The notes below the pieces were generated by a model, which ran no database searches, had not been told where the DNA came from, and saw nothing but the letters and a program-made list of their open reading frames with translations. From NCBI RefSeq assembly GCF_029633865.1, contig NC_079216.1, forward strand, positions 67,847,918 to 67,911,917: a stretch of 64,000 nt of DNA, written 5' to 3'. This document shows, piece after piece, positions 1-10,744 of this stretch; the first letter of the stretch is position 1, and each line of letters begins with the position of its first letter. The position numbers and the translations under genes were made by a program. The DNA comes from Lampris incognitus. Its lineage: Eukaryota; Chordata; Actinopteri; Lampriformes; Lampridae.

Positions 1-1613
1 CATACCTCCACCTCTCCAGGCTCTCCTCAACCTGCACCCTACTCTCGCTACAGATCACAATGTCATCCGCAAACATCATAGTCCACGGAGACTCCTGCCT
101 GATCTCGTCCGTCAACGTGTCCATCACCATTGCAAACAAGAAAGGGCTCAGAGCCGATCCTTGATGTAATCCCACCTCCACCTTGAACCCATCTGTCATT
201 CCAACCACACACCTCACCATTGTCACACTTCCCTCATACATATCCTGCACCACTCCTACATACTTCTCTGCAACTCCCGACTTCCTCATACAATACCACA
301 CCTCCTCTCTCGGCACCCTGTCATATGCTTTCTCTAAATCTACAAAGACACAATGTAACTCCTTCTGGCCTTCTCTATCCTTCTCAATCAACATTCTCAA
401 AGCAAACATCACATCTGTGGTGCTCTTTCGTGGCATGAAACCATACTGCTGCTCGCTAATCGTCACCTCTCCTCTTAACCTAGCTTCGATTACTCTTTCC
501 CAAATCTTCATGCTGTGGCTGATCAACTTGATACCTCTGTAGTTGCTGCAGCTCTGCACATCACCCTTGTTCTTGAAAATCGGTACCAGTATGCTTCTTC
601 TGCACTCCTCAGGCATCCTCTCACTTTCCAACATTGTGTTAAACAATCTAGTTAAAAACTCCACTGCCATCTCTCCTAAACATCTCCATGCCTCCACAGG
701 TATGTCATCGGGACCAACCGCCTTTCCACTCTTCATCTTCTTCATAGCTGCCCTCACTTCCTCCTTGCTAATCCACTGCACTTCCTGATTCACTATCCCC
801 ACATCATCCAACCTTCTCTCTCTCTCATTTTCTTCATTCATCAGCCCCTCAAAGTACTCCTTCCACCTTCTCAGCACACTCTCCTCGCTTGTCAGCACAT
901 TTCCATCTCTAACCTGCTGCACATCCTTCCCAGCTCGGTCCCTCTGTCTAGCCAATTAGTACAAGTCCTTTTCTCTTTCCTTAGTGTCTAACCTGTCATA
1001 CAACTCACCATACGCGTTTTCCTTTGCCTTTGCCACCTCTTCACTTTACGCTGCATCTCTTTGTATGCCTGTCTACGTTCTTTATTTCTCTGACTATCCC
1101 ACTTCTTTGCCAACCTCTTCCTCTGTATACTTTGCTGTACTTCTTCATTCCACCACCAAGTCGCCTTGTCTTCCTTCCTCTGTGCTGATGACACACCAAG
1201 TACCTTCCTAGCTGTCTCCCTCACTATTTCTGCAGTGGTTGTCCAGCCATCCGGCAACTCTTCACTACCACCCAATGCCTGTCTTACCTCCTGCCTGAAC
1301 TCCACACAACAGTCTTCCTTCTTCAACTTCCACCATTTGATCCTTGGCTCCGCCTTCATTCTTTTCCTCTTCTTGGTCTTGAAAGTCATCCTACAGACCA
1401 CCATCTGATGCTGCCTAGCAACGTTCTCCCCTGTCACCACCTTGCAGTCTCCAATCACTTTCAGATCGCGCCTTCTACATAAGATCTAGTCCACCTGTGT
1501 GCACTTTCCTCCACTCTTGTACGTCACCCTGTGTTCCTCCCTCTTCTTGAAATATGTATTCACCACAGCCATTTCCAACTTTTTCGCAAAATTCACCACC
1601 ATCTGTCTGTCCT
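1..1613 (-). mobile_element. RTE-like LINE, reverse transcriptase part, 3' end outside the window
   Basis: The minus strand encodes a degraded reverse transcriptase: a [14 protein letters not shown]-type block and the catalytic FADDIV motif lie at about 55-180, and the connector between endonuclease and RT lies at about 990-1600. In a whole element this protein would nick target DNA and copy the element's RNA at the nick. The frame is broken by several stops and shifts, so it is a dead copy. It is the left piece of one LINE whose endonuclease and 5' end continue at 2514-3517, the two being separated by a later insertion. The clade is named from memory of teleost RTE proteins and is tentative. 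Confidence 0.75.
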
Positions 1614-2513
1614 GTGTGCAATAACCCCCATGCACTATTTTGAGCTTTAAAAGCCGCTGCTTTCTTTTATTGTCTCATTATAATTTTTGCTACCTCACTT
1701 ATTTTTACTACCTCACCTGTTATACTAAATGTTGTTTGTCCTTGTTTTTAATCATTAACCTTGTCTAGTGTTGCTGAACTGAGAGTCACCAAACAAAATT
1801 TCATTGTGTGCACACAATGACAATAAAGTATCTTGTCTTATCTTGTGTGTGTGACATTGTTGTATAAGAAGTGGGGTTGTTGTGAAGCGTCTAGTGTGTT
1901 GGTGTAGAGTTGTGTGCTGTCACGTCTCACTCTCAACCTTCACCGCTGGCTAGCAGAAATGCAAACAGGAGAGCCGAGCACGTACGTATAAGTCTCTCCC
2001 TGCCAGTACATAGCCTCTCCAACAGCGCCTGTAGCGCCTCCTCTTGGTGACACACGATAACGGGTACACCTTGGACCCTGGCTGAACTACAAGGGACTCG
2101 GAGGAGGTCTGGCCCCTAGACGTGCGGTAAGCAGGCCCACCAGTGTGTGGATATTCCCTGATGCCCACGAACCACCCCCAGCTATGGGTTAAGTAGTGCC
2201 ACTGCCTAGTGGATACCTCGGGAGAGGAATAGGCTGCGGGAGTAAACCCCCACACAACATCAATGTCTACAGTGCTGTTTTGTGTTTTTCTTGCCCTTTC
2301 ATATGCGTTTAAGTGGGAGAGTACTGCTGGTGTCGTGTATGGCTGCCGCTTCTCCCTCTCGTAGCCCCCCTTCCCATCCACCCCTGTATGTCAGTGTTAT
2401 GTTTATCTGTTGTCTTGTTTCAGCCCGTTTATTGTAAAGCCACTTTGAGTGTTAGAAAAGCGCTATGTAAGATGGATTTATCATTATCTTATCTTATCTT
2501 GTCTTATCTTATC
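1614..2513 (+). mobile_element. Nested retroposon insertion inside the RTE-like LINE
   Basis: This block interrupts the LINE between its endonuclease and the connector region, since LINE protein similarity resumes on both sides. It contains two retroposon-type 3' tails on the + strand. One is a GACAATAAAG sequence followed by TCTTA repeats near 1818-1850. The other is a GTAAAGCCACTTTGAGTG-type end followed by TCTTATC repeats at about 2430-2513. The second tail lies exactly at the right edge, so the outer insertion was + oriented, with another tail captured inside it. No coding capacity was recognised. The exact families (L2/CR1-like 3' ends are likely) are not certain. Confidence 0.55.
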
Positions 2514-3517
2514 TTCCACATTCCTCTCCTTGACACCATACCTACCCATCACCTCCTCATCACTTCTGCTCTCTTCACTAACATGCCTATTGAAATCTGC
2601 TCCAATCATCACTCTCTCCTTGGGTACCCTCTCCGCCACTTCATCCTACTCACTCCAGAATTCTTCTTTCTCTTCCATCTCACACCCAACTTGCAGGGCA
2701 TATGCACTGATAGCATTCATCAATACACCTTCGATTTCCAGCTTCATACTCATCACTCTGTCTGACACTCTTCACCTCCAACACACTCTTGACATACTCT
2801 TCCTTCAGAATTACCCCTACCCCATTTCTCCTCCCATCCACACCATGGTTGAAGAATTTGAACCCATCTCCGATGCTCCTGGCCTTACTCCCCTTCCACC
2901 TCGTCTTTTGCACACACAGTATGCCTACCTTCCTTCTTTCCATCATATCAGCCAGCTCTCTCCCTTTACCAGTCATAGTGCCAACATTCAAAGTTCTCAC
3001 TCTCACCTCCACACTCCTACCCTTCCTCCTCTCTCGCTGCCTCTGCACATGCCTTCCCCCTCTCCTTCTCCTTCACCCAACAGTAGCATAGTTTCCACCA
3101 GCACCCTGCTGACCAGAGGTGTAAAAACCAGGTCCAGAAAGTAAAAGTCCAAACCATGTATTTGCTCCACTTATGCACTACACCAGCAGGTCCTAGTCAA
3201 CACCACTCCTCAACTAGGTAGGGGAAACTAGCTAATGGAACCAGCTGGTTTAGTAACATGGTTGGAGCAAATACACGGTTTGGACATTTACTTTCTGGAC
3301 CTGGTTTTCACACCTCTGCTGCTGACCAACAGTACTGTTGGCGGTGGTTGGTAACCCGGGCCTCGACTGATCCGGTGTGGAAATCTGATTTACGATCCGC
3401 ATATTTGATTTGACAAAGGTTTTATGCTGCCCTTCCTGATTCAACCGTCCCCATTTAGCTGGGCTTGGGACCGGAACTAAGAATGCACTGGCTTGTGCAT
3501 CCTCAGTGGCTGGGTTA
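2514..3517 (-). mobile_element. RTE-like LINE, endonuclease start and 5' UTR
   Basis: On the minus strand an open stretch starting at 3048 begins with arginine-rich residues and then the apurinic-endonuclease opening RTLNVGTMTGKGRELADMM, followed by ILCVQKTRWKG. That is the usual start of the endonuclease of this teleost LINE. The stretch 3049-3517 upstream of it is the element's untranslated leader. This is the 5' part of the element whose RT part lies at 1-1613. The leader is interrupted by a small DNA element at 3114-3318. Confidence 0.7.
3106..3326. mobile_element. hAT-type MITE with perfect 8-bp target duplication
   Basis: The element runs 3114-3318 (205 bp). It starts with CAGAGGTG and ends with CACCTCTG, inside longer imperfect terminal inverted repeats of about 55 bp that share ACCAGGTCCAGAAAGTAAA. 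The 8 bp before it (CTGCTGAC, 3106-3113) are repeated exactly after it (3319-3326). An 8-bp duplication with a CAGAGGTG end is the signature of hAT transposons. It has no coding capacity and sits in the leader of the RTE-like LINE, so it is younger than that LINE. Confidence 0.85.
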
Positions 3518-3952
3518 ATTCCCACTGTACTGTATAATTCAAATTCAATGCAAGTTGTGTTGCGCAACACAAACTCAACTACTGTGAACAATGGGAGGGG
3601 GAAAAAAATCAAAAACATGAGAGAAAGAGAAAAAAAAAGAAAGGAAAAAAACATCCTAATATCATGTACCAAGACCTCTGTGCTACGTGCCACCCAAATA
3701 TCCACTCAGTGACAGAAAGAAAAATGTTTAGAGATAAATAAAACTTAAACAGTTAACACAACTCTTTGTCATCCGTATAGCTCTTGATAATCAGTCAGTC
3801 CTTTGTACTTCTTCTTGAACTGTGTAATGTTTGTACTTGGAGTTCCATGCTCACACCGTTCCACAATTTTACCCCACAGATTGAAATGCCCATGCTCCTC
3901 AAAGTTGTACGAACACATAATGAAATTATATTCCCCTTTTTTATCTGAGAAT

Positions 3953-5080
3953 CTCGTCTCATCTCATCTCATCATCAGCCGTTTCTCCGGGGTCGGGTCG
4001 CAGTGCCAGCAAGCTAAGTAGGGCACTCCAGATGTCCCTCTCCCCAGCAACGCCCTCCAGCTCCTCCTAGGGGATCCCAAGATGTTCCCAGGCCAGATTG
4101 GACATGTCATCCCTCCAGCGAGTTCTGGGTCTACCCCGGGGTCTCCTCCCAGTTGGACCTGCCTGGAAAACCTCCAAAGGAAGGTGCCCAGGAGGCATCC
4201 TAATCAGATGCCCGAACCACCTCAGCTGGCTCCTTTCAACATGAAGGAGGAGCGGCTCTACTCCAAGGTCCCTCCAGATGTACAAGCTCCTCACCCTATC
4301 TCTAAGGCTGAGCCCAGACACCCTACGGAGGAAACTCATTTCAGCCGCTTGTATCCGCGATCTCACCCTTTCCGTCACTACCCAAAGCTCATGACCATAG
4401 GTGAGGGTTGGAACGAAGATTGACTGGTAAATTGAGAGCTTTGTCTTCCGGCTCAGCTCCCTCTTCACCACAACAGTCCGGTACAACGTCCGCATTACTG
4501 CTGATGCTGCACCAGTCCGCCTGTCAATCTCCCACTCCATCCTACCCTCACACGTGAACAAGATCCTGAGATACTTGAACTCCTTCACTTGAGGTAACGA
4601 CTCACCCCCAACCCGGAGGGAGCAATCCACCATTTTCCAGTAGCGAAACCCGATGAAATTACAACAGCAGAGCTACAGCACCTCGCTCAGAAAAGGGAAA
4701 CCGGGATCCCTTCCTGGAGCCAGACCTGGGAAGGGAGCTTGCCAGTGAATGTCTGGCGGCTGGTCCTTGGCCCATGGGGCCCGGTCAGACCCAGCCCGAA
4801 AAAGCAACATATAGCCACCGCCCCATGGACCCACCACCCACAGGGATGAGCATTGGGGTAGGGTGCAATGCAGGCCTTGCAGTAGGAAAAGGTGGGGACC
4901 GGGGCATGCCGACTTCCAGCATCGTAGACTGGTCCTCGGAACGTGGAATGTCACTGCTCTTGACAGGGAAGGAGCCTGAGTTGGTGTGGGAGGTGGAGCA
5001 GTACCAATTAGATATAGTTGGACTCACCTCCACACATAGCATGGGCTCTGATACCAAATTCCTGCAGAGAGGCTAGACCC
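3953..5080 (-). mobile_element. LINE copy with 5' inversion (twin-priming structure)
   Basis: 3953-4636 on the minus strand encodes the C-terminal end of a teleost LINE polyprotein (FKYLRILFT, then LTYGHELWVVTE, then RPRGRPRTRWRDD) and ends in a GATGAGATGAGATGAG tail. 4650-5080 on the + strand carries the leader and endonuclease start of what seems to be the same family (LGTWNVTSL-like opening, then LDIVGLTSTHS). A 13-bp direct repeat TTTATCTGA(G/C)AAT flanks the whole block at 3940-3952 and 5081-5093. A 3' part in one orientation joined to an inverted 5' part inside one target duplication is the known outcome of twin priming. The target was the Rex1-like LINE. Confidence 0.75.
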
Positions 5081-5204
5081 TTTATCTGACAATATTTTTG
5101 TATATTACTGGGTAATAGATTGTTTCTTGCTTTGAACATTATTTGTGCTGTGTTAAATTCCACTAAATCCCTGAACTTCAGTGACTTTAAAAATAGCTTG
5201 TTGG

Positions 5205-5591
5205 GGGTCTGCGGTGGTGTAGCGGTCTAAGCATCGGCTTTGTGTCGATGCAGTTGCCCACTGGGGACCGGGGTTCGCACCCCGGTCTCGTCAGATCTGA
5301 CTATGGCCGGACTCAGTGAAGCAGCAATAATTGGCGGCGCTGTCTTCGGGAGGGGGGCGGAGTCGGCTTGTGTTCGTCGCATGAATGCGTCTCTGTGTGT
5401 GTCGGAAAAAGCAGTGGTTCGGCCTGGAGTCGCCTTGTCACGAAAGTGGCGAGGCGACGCCAGGCCGAACCACCGGCCGGAGAGATGCAGTTGGCGAACG
5501 CATGCAGTACGAGGGTGGGTATTTGAATTAAGATAGGGATCGATTGGCCACTAAATTGGGAGAAAAAGGGAAAAATCAGAAATAAATTAAA
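5205..5591 (+). mobile_element. tRNA-derived SINE with 16-bp target duplication
   Basis: The head carries an A-box-like GTGTAGCGGTCTAAGC and a B box GGGTTCGCACCCC-type sequence, the internal RNA polymerase III promoter of tRNA-derived SINEs. A long body and an A-rich 3' end follow. The 16-bp sequence AAAAATAGCTTGTTGG occurs immediately before (5189-5204) and after (5592-5607), a perfect target-site duplication. It is inserted in the Rex1-like LINE. Its body differs from the four-copy SINE family found elsewhere in the window. Confidence 0.85.
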
Positions 5592-6009
5592 AAAAATAGC
5601 TTGTTGGTGTGTTCACCATATCCTACATTGTTAACTATCCTTATGGCTCTTTTTTGTAGTATACATAATGGTTGTAGGTTGGTTTTGTAGGTCTTACCCC
5701 ATACCTCCACACTAGATCAGATATGGTAAAATAAATGAACAGTACAGAGTGTACGATGATTTATGATCCAGAATGTGACTTGCTTTTCCCATGATGCAAT
5801 GCTCCTTGTCAGCTTTGCTCGCACATATGTTATCTGAGGTTTCCAGCAGATTTTGTGGTCTAGTACCACACCTAGACATTTATTTTCATATACTCTTTCT
5901 AGTTGGACATTGTGGATCACTACTTTTACTTTGGTGTGTATTTTATAATTTCCAAACAACATAAACTTTGTTTTGTCCAGATTTAAGGATAATTTGTTTT
6001 TGCCAAACC

Positions 6010-6230
6010 ATCCATCCATCCCTTAGCCAAATCGCTTATTCTGCTCTCAGGGTCGTGGGGATGCTGGAGCCTATCTTAGCAGTCATTGGGCGGCAGGCGG
6101 GGAGACACCCTGAACAGGCCGCCAGGCCATCACAGGGCCAACACACACACACATACACACACACACACACACCCCTAGGGACAATTTAGTACGGCTGACT
6201 CACCTGACCTACACGTCAAACCACCGTTTT
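6010..6230. repeat. Dispersed repeat with CATC tract and CA microsatellite
   Basis: It starts with (CATC)n, continues with a GTCGTGGGGATGCTGGAGCC-type sequence that I recall as common in teleost genomes, and ends in a (CA)n tract at about 6140-6172. It interrupts the Rex1-like LINE and has a short CAAACCA-like repeat at both edges. The family was not identified with confidence. Confidence 0.55.
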
Positions 6231-6480
6231 AATTTTCTATTTTGGTCACCTCCAAAAGCGGCTGTAAATTCTCACCAGAACAAAATATCTTCCTGTCATC
6301 CGCAAATAAAACAAATTTCCATATTGTTGATATCTTGCATATATCATTTAAGTACAGAATCAACAGTTTTGGACCTAAAACCGACCCCTGGGGTACACCA
6401 CAAGTAATATCCATTCATGACGATTTATGTTCACCTATCTTTACAAACTGCTGCCTGTTACTTAATTAGCTTCTTAGCCT

Positions 6481-7328
6481 TCTATGGGTATGAGTCTTGA
6501 AAGTAAGTGAGAAATTGTTCATATTTGCAAGCCAGCAAATCATTCACTGCTGATCTCAGCAATGGAGAAGTGGAGGAACACTGGAGGAACCAAAAATAAT
6601 TAGCCTTTTTCACCCCGCCACCACGTGGAAGTGCAATAGTCTCCAGTGTTAAAATGCTGCTATAAAAATACAATTTCAAGAGTAGGATTAATTACAGTCA
6701 CAGCTGGAAAACCTCTCCGTAGCTACACTAAAACATTTCCCACAGCTGAGCTGTTTTCTTACCATTGTTTTATGAATGAAAGTCCTCCAGCAGAGCAGCC
6801 ATTCACCTTCATTCATTTTATATCATGAAAACTGCGATGGTTAAACACAGTTGAAATCTTTTAATAAGGGCTTTGAAATTATGGTAGCCAGGTCTCTGTC
6901 ATTTCCTGTCAGACTTGGTCGCATAAGAGGATCCGCCTCAGAGGCTGAGCATCCACAGACTGAAAGGCAGAACATTTTTGTTAGGTTTTTTTTTTTTTTG
7001 CTTGACGCTGCATATTAACAACTTTTTTCCACATATTTCCCATTCAACCGACTTTGGCGCTGTGGAAAAGTCTTAAAATTCTTATGTCTTTTTCCTAGCA
7101 TTAGCATAGCAATGATAAAACTTGACTATATTCAGTTTGAAAGGCTTGAGCACCTTTTTAGAGTCCTTGTACAGTACTGTGAGTTGACCATCGTATGAAC
7201 TATAATTCTTCGTGATTCACATAGAATCAAGTGAAAGTCAATTGTGAAACCTCTACCAACATGCACAACCGAAGATCATGTTACTTTCTCATCTTCATAT
7301 TGTTGTTTGCCGTGCTTTTTGTCTTAGG
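6481..7328. other. No feature recognised
   Basis: AT-rich sequence with a poly(T) stretch at about 6989-7000. No coding, RNA or repeat signal was recognised. Confidence 0.5.
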
Positions 7329-7579
7329 TACCAGCATCTGTTGTGCTGTTGTTTGACATACGAACCCCCCTTGAGGTACTTCTTCGACTGCTGACATTTG
7401 CAGGGAACCTGAAGGCCTGGAGGCCCTCTGCCCAAGTGGCTGATGAACTGAGAGGGAAGCAGGACTGCCTGTTCCGGGTTCTGCTTGATGAGTCTCCCCA
7501 GCTCCACAGCAGACTGCTCCAGCTGCTTTCCCATCCTGTTGGGGAGGTCCAGGCCCAAGTGGCCCGTTTTCTGACATAG
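7329..7579 (+). CDS. Possible terminal exon of an unrecognised helical-repeat protein
   Basis: A plausible splice acceptor (TTTTTGTCTTAG) ends at 7328. It is followed by about 83 open codons to a TAG stop ending at 7579. The reading is leucine-rich and amphipathic, with blocks VLLRLLTFAGNLKAW, LFRVLLDESPQLHSRLLQLL and EVQAQVARFL, like HEAT/armadillo-type helices. It is richer in G+C than its flanks. No partner exon upstream was found among the retrotransposon debris, so it may be the 3' end of a gene whose other exons lie left of the window, a processed fragment, or chance. I do not recognise the family and assign no function. Confidence 0.3.
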
Positions 7580-8610
7580 AATTCCCTGCACTCCACCCGT
7601 GTTCAGCCTTTGCATTTGCAGACGTTACCAAAGCCTTCCATCTAACACCCTTACAGTTCAACCTTTTGTCTGTCAACAGCAACCTTAAACAGGATCAGCC
7701 TGTGGTGACCAATTCACACCTGTCGCTGTTCCCCCAGCTTACACCCCCAGAGCCTCCTACTGCTACCTAAGTTGCCTCAATCCACCCTATCCTTGTAAGA
7801 TTGCCACAAAGACACCTACGTATCAGGCAAAATTTATGACCCTGAACCCACTGCCAAAACAGAGAATGTTCCAGTATTAGCTGTTCATCCCGACCCATTT
7901 TACTACTCCTACCATGTAGAGACGTATTCAGCTGGAGAGGTTTCTTGCTTCTCGCTCTGGCATGTATTGGAGGCACCATTGCATGGATGCACAGCCTCGG
8001 TCTTCATAAACTGCACTAGATTGGAAATTTTACTTCACACCCTGCTAGTCATGTATTTAGATGTTGGATTGGAAGACTTTTCATAGGTGTGTTTTTGTTT
8101 GAATTTTAATTTATTTTAAAAAGATACATTCTGTTGGAGCAATGTCTACATTTACCACATATTCTCCTTGTTTGTTTTTCAATGCTTAGATTGTTTTCAT
8201 GACAAAAGTGATTGGATCTTAAACACCCCACATTTATAATGAGCCACTCACTTTTTTGCACAAGATGGTGAATGAACGTTTTGCCTTGCTGGGGGCTTGT
8301 ACTGAGGAGCCACAGAGAAAACGGTGGGTGTATGAGGGGCTGCATATCTACTATTTCCATGCAAAATGTGACAGTTGTTTTTGAATTAGATTTAAGCATT
8401 TTGTACCATGAACAAGTTCAGGTATACTGAAATGCTGCACATTTCATGTGTTTCAACACTCCCCTTGTTGGACCCAAATTAGATATCTCAGGTGTATTGC
8501 CCAGCAGGAGGCTGACTTACTCATGACTTAGGGTTACATATTTATTTAGAAGTTTGTCTATGGAGTAAGGAATATCTTTTTGTTTCTTTATGCATGCTCA
8601 GTAATCCAGA
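7580..8610. other. No feature recognised
   Basis: Ordinary AT-rich sequence. It could include the 3' untranslated region of the exon-like ORF ending at 7579, but no convincing AATAAA signal sits close behind that stop. Confidence 0.4.
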
Positions 8611-8614
8611 CTAG

Positions 8615-9860
8615 GAAATCACAGAAAGGTGAATCAGTTCATCTGGACACAACATTTAGTGGGAGAAACATTTCATCACTCATCCAAGTGACTTCGTCCA
8701 TCTCAACTGACTGTAGGTATCCCCACCCTTATAAACAGCACAGCTGCATAATTACCGAAACCAACGATAACTTTCGTATGCAAATAGGCATGACCATTAA
8801 CTAGAGTTTCAATGGCCCCAAAACACCCTATGCCAGAAATTGGTCCACCCCAAGGATCGGGTCCCCCGGCACAAACAGCAATATAGTGCATGCTGTTAAG
8901 TGCCAGGAGGATTGCCGTGACTTGTACATTGGGGAAACTAAACGGACGCTGACCAAGAGGATGGCACAGCACAGGAGAGCTAACACATCAGGCCAGGACT
9001 CCACAGTCTACACCATCTACAGGCCAGGACTCCACAGTCTACACCAACTACAGGCCAGGACTCAACAGTCTACACCATCTACAGGCCAGGACTCCACAGT
9101 CTACACCATCTACAGGCCAGGACTCCACAGTCTACACCATCTACAGGCCAGGACTCCACAGTCTACACCATCTACAGGCCAGGACTCCACAGTCTGCACC
9201 ATCTATAGGCCAGGACTCCACAGTCTACACCATCTACAGGCCAGGACTCCACAGTCTACACCATCTACAGGCCAGGACTCCACAGTCTACACCATCTACA
9301 GGCCAGGACTCCACAGTCTACACCATCTACAGGCCAGGGCTCCACAGTCTACACCATCTACAGGCCAGGACTCCACAGTCTGCACCATCTACAGGCCAGG
9401 ACTCCACAGTCTACACCATCTACAGGCCAGGACTCCACAGTCTACACCATCTACAGACCAGTGGCCGCTCTTTCAGGGATGAGGATGTGCACATCCTTGA
9501 TAGGGAGGAACGCTGGTTTGAATGGGGAGTCAGAGAGGCCATCTATGTGAAGAGGGAACGACCATCCCTGAACCGAGGGGGGCGCTAAGAGTACATCTGT
9601 CACCATCTTACAACGCTGTGATTGCAACTATTCCCCAATCCTCTGTGAACAGTACACATGGCCACTGAAACTGTAGTTTATGATCACAGCAATTTGCATA
9701 TGAAACCGATTGTTGGTTTTGGTCGTTATGCCACTGTATTGTTTATAAGGGTGGGGTACCTGCAGTCAGGTGAGACTGAAGAGGTCACTTAGATGATGAT
9801 GAAACGTTTCTCTAAATAGACATTGTGTCCAGATGAACTGACTCACCTTCTTGTGAGCTT
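8615..9860 (+). mobile_element. Penelope-like retroelement fragment (GIY-YIG end)
   Basis: 8886-8990 encodes VKCQEDCRDLYIGETKRTL and KRMAQHRRANTSGQDS, the GIY-YIG endonuclease opening of teleost Penelope-like elements. 9455-9590 encodes the end of the same domain (DEDVHILDREERWFEWGVREAIYVKRE in two stretches, then RPSLNRGG). The two halves are separated by a 30-bp tandem array. Flanking arms at about 8620-8850 and 9600-9850 are imperfect inverted copies of each other and share CCTTATAAACA, ATGCAAAT and GTGTCCAGATGAACTGA. Such terminal repeats are known for Penelope elements. The reverse transcriptase is absent, so this is a truncated, inactive copy. Confidence 0.8.
8991..9455 (+). repeat. 30-bp tandem array inside the GIY-YIG domain
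   Basis: About 15-16 copies of a 30-bp unit containing CCAGGACTCCACAGTCTACA, nearly identical apart from a few substitutions. The period is a multiple of three, so the reading frame stays open through the array as a repeated 10-residue peptide (SGQDSTVYTI-like). The unit matches the sequence at the array's own left edge, so it grew by local duplication within the element. Confidence 0.9.
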
Positions 9861-10164
9861 TTTGTTTTGTCTTTCCAAATGGTTCAATAAATACCTTTTA
9901 TGTTCCGTAATTTTTGGTTGTCTTTTGACTTTCATTACCAGCCTGATTCTCTTCTTCATATTAAGAACTGTCAAAGTTAACTTGACATTTAAGAGTAATC
10001 ATAGTTCACCACCAATGAATGCCCTGAACAGTAAGGCTAAAAATAATACTCTGGAATAGAACCGAGTTACTATGGTGGATATTAATATCCTGTAATGTCC
10101 ATATGTGACGGGTATTAAAACACACATCCAGTCATCAGATCTGTGTTTTCACAATAGTGGAGGC

Positions 10165-10690
10165 GATCCTCAGTTCAACTCAGTGATGCTTTATTGGCAT
10201 GACTGCATTAATTACAATGTTGCCAAAGCAGGTGACGGCAAAACAAAAACAGAAAAAGGAAGACATGGATCTGGCAGGAACATAGAACAGCACTTCAACA
10301 GCAACTGACAGCAACTGACAGTGTTTTGGTCACTCACGACCCTTAAGCTATGGCATTCTGACACATGTTGTGCCGCAAGCTGTGACCTTTGACCCTCTGC
10401 TAAAATAAGTGGCCATTGTTCTCTCTCATCCAGCAGTAGAACATTTGGATTCTGGTTTCAAAATGTCTCCTGGTATTTTTCTCTTATGTTCTGGAAGGTC
10501 TCACAATTTAGCAGGAAGTGCATCTCTGTCTCCACCTCACCTGCCGTACAGGGACCACATGTTCTTTGCTCTTTTGGTAGCCAAGAAGTGTTGTGTGTCT
10601 GTCCTTTCCATGGCCAGACTGTGGTCACTGAGCCTGTACTGTCTGTCCAGACTGTGGTCAGACAGTCTGGACAGACAGGCAGCCAGTTTG
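10165..10690 (-). mobile_element. Tx1/Keno-like LINE 3' end
   Basis: Read on the minus strand this is the 3' part of a teleost LINE. It has a CTTTATTGGCATGAC-type terminus (near 10190 on the + strand), then sequence that includes GGAAGTGCATCTCTGTCTCC and CCATGGCCAGACTGTGGTCA. The same terminus recurs at 14252. It ends about 55 bp before the CT-rich start of the dennd5b promoter region. The roughly 300 bp to its left (9861-10164) show no recognisable feature. Confidence 0.6.
10639..10678. repeat. Perfect 17-bp inverted repeat (hairpin)
   Basis: CTGTCTGTCCAGACTGT (10639-10655) and its exact reverse complement (10662-10678) flank a 6-nt spacer. It lies at the inner end of the LINE fragment, so it may be a fold-back formed when the LINE inserted. 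Confidence 0.85.
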
Positions 10691-10744
10691 TATTCTCTTT
10701 TTTATTATTTATATTCTCTTTTTTATTTCTTTTATTTCTAAATT

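Larger units (their letters stand above)
3755..6480 (-). mobile_element. Rex1-like (CR1-group) LINE remnant in four pieces
   Basis: Pieces at about 3755-3939, 5094-5188, 5608-6009 and 6231-6480 are one minus-strand LINE split by three later insertions. On the minus strand 6229-6414 reads CGVPQGSVLGP and then a FADD-type catalytic motif. 5717-6019 reads the thumb region with KLSLNLDKTKFMLFG, typical of Rex1/CR1 reverse transcriptases. The 3' end is near 3755. The frame is broken in places. A related 3' end lies in a dennd5b intron at about 42640-43250. The family name rests on remembered motif patterns. Confidence 0.7.

Noticed and set aside
988-1458. Host protein gene on the minus strand
   Set aside because: The translation matches the endonuclease-RT connector of the RTE-like LINE.
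5240-5536. 98-codon ORF
   Set aside because: Lies wholly in a tRNA-derived SINE with target duplications.
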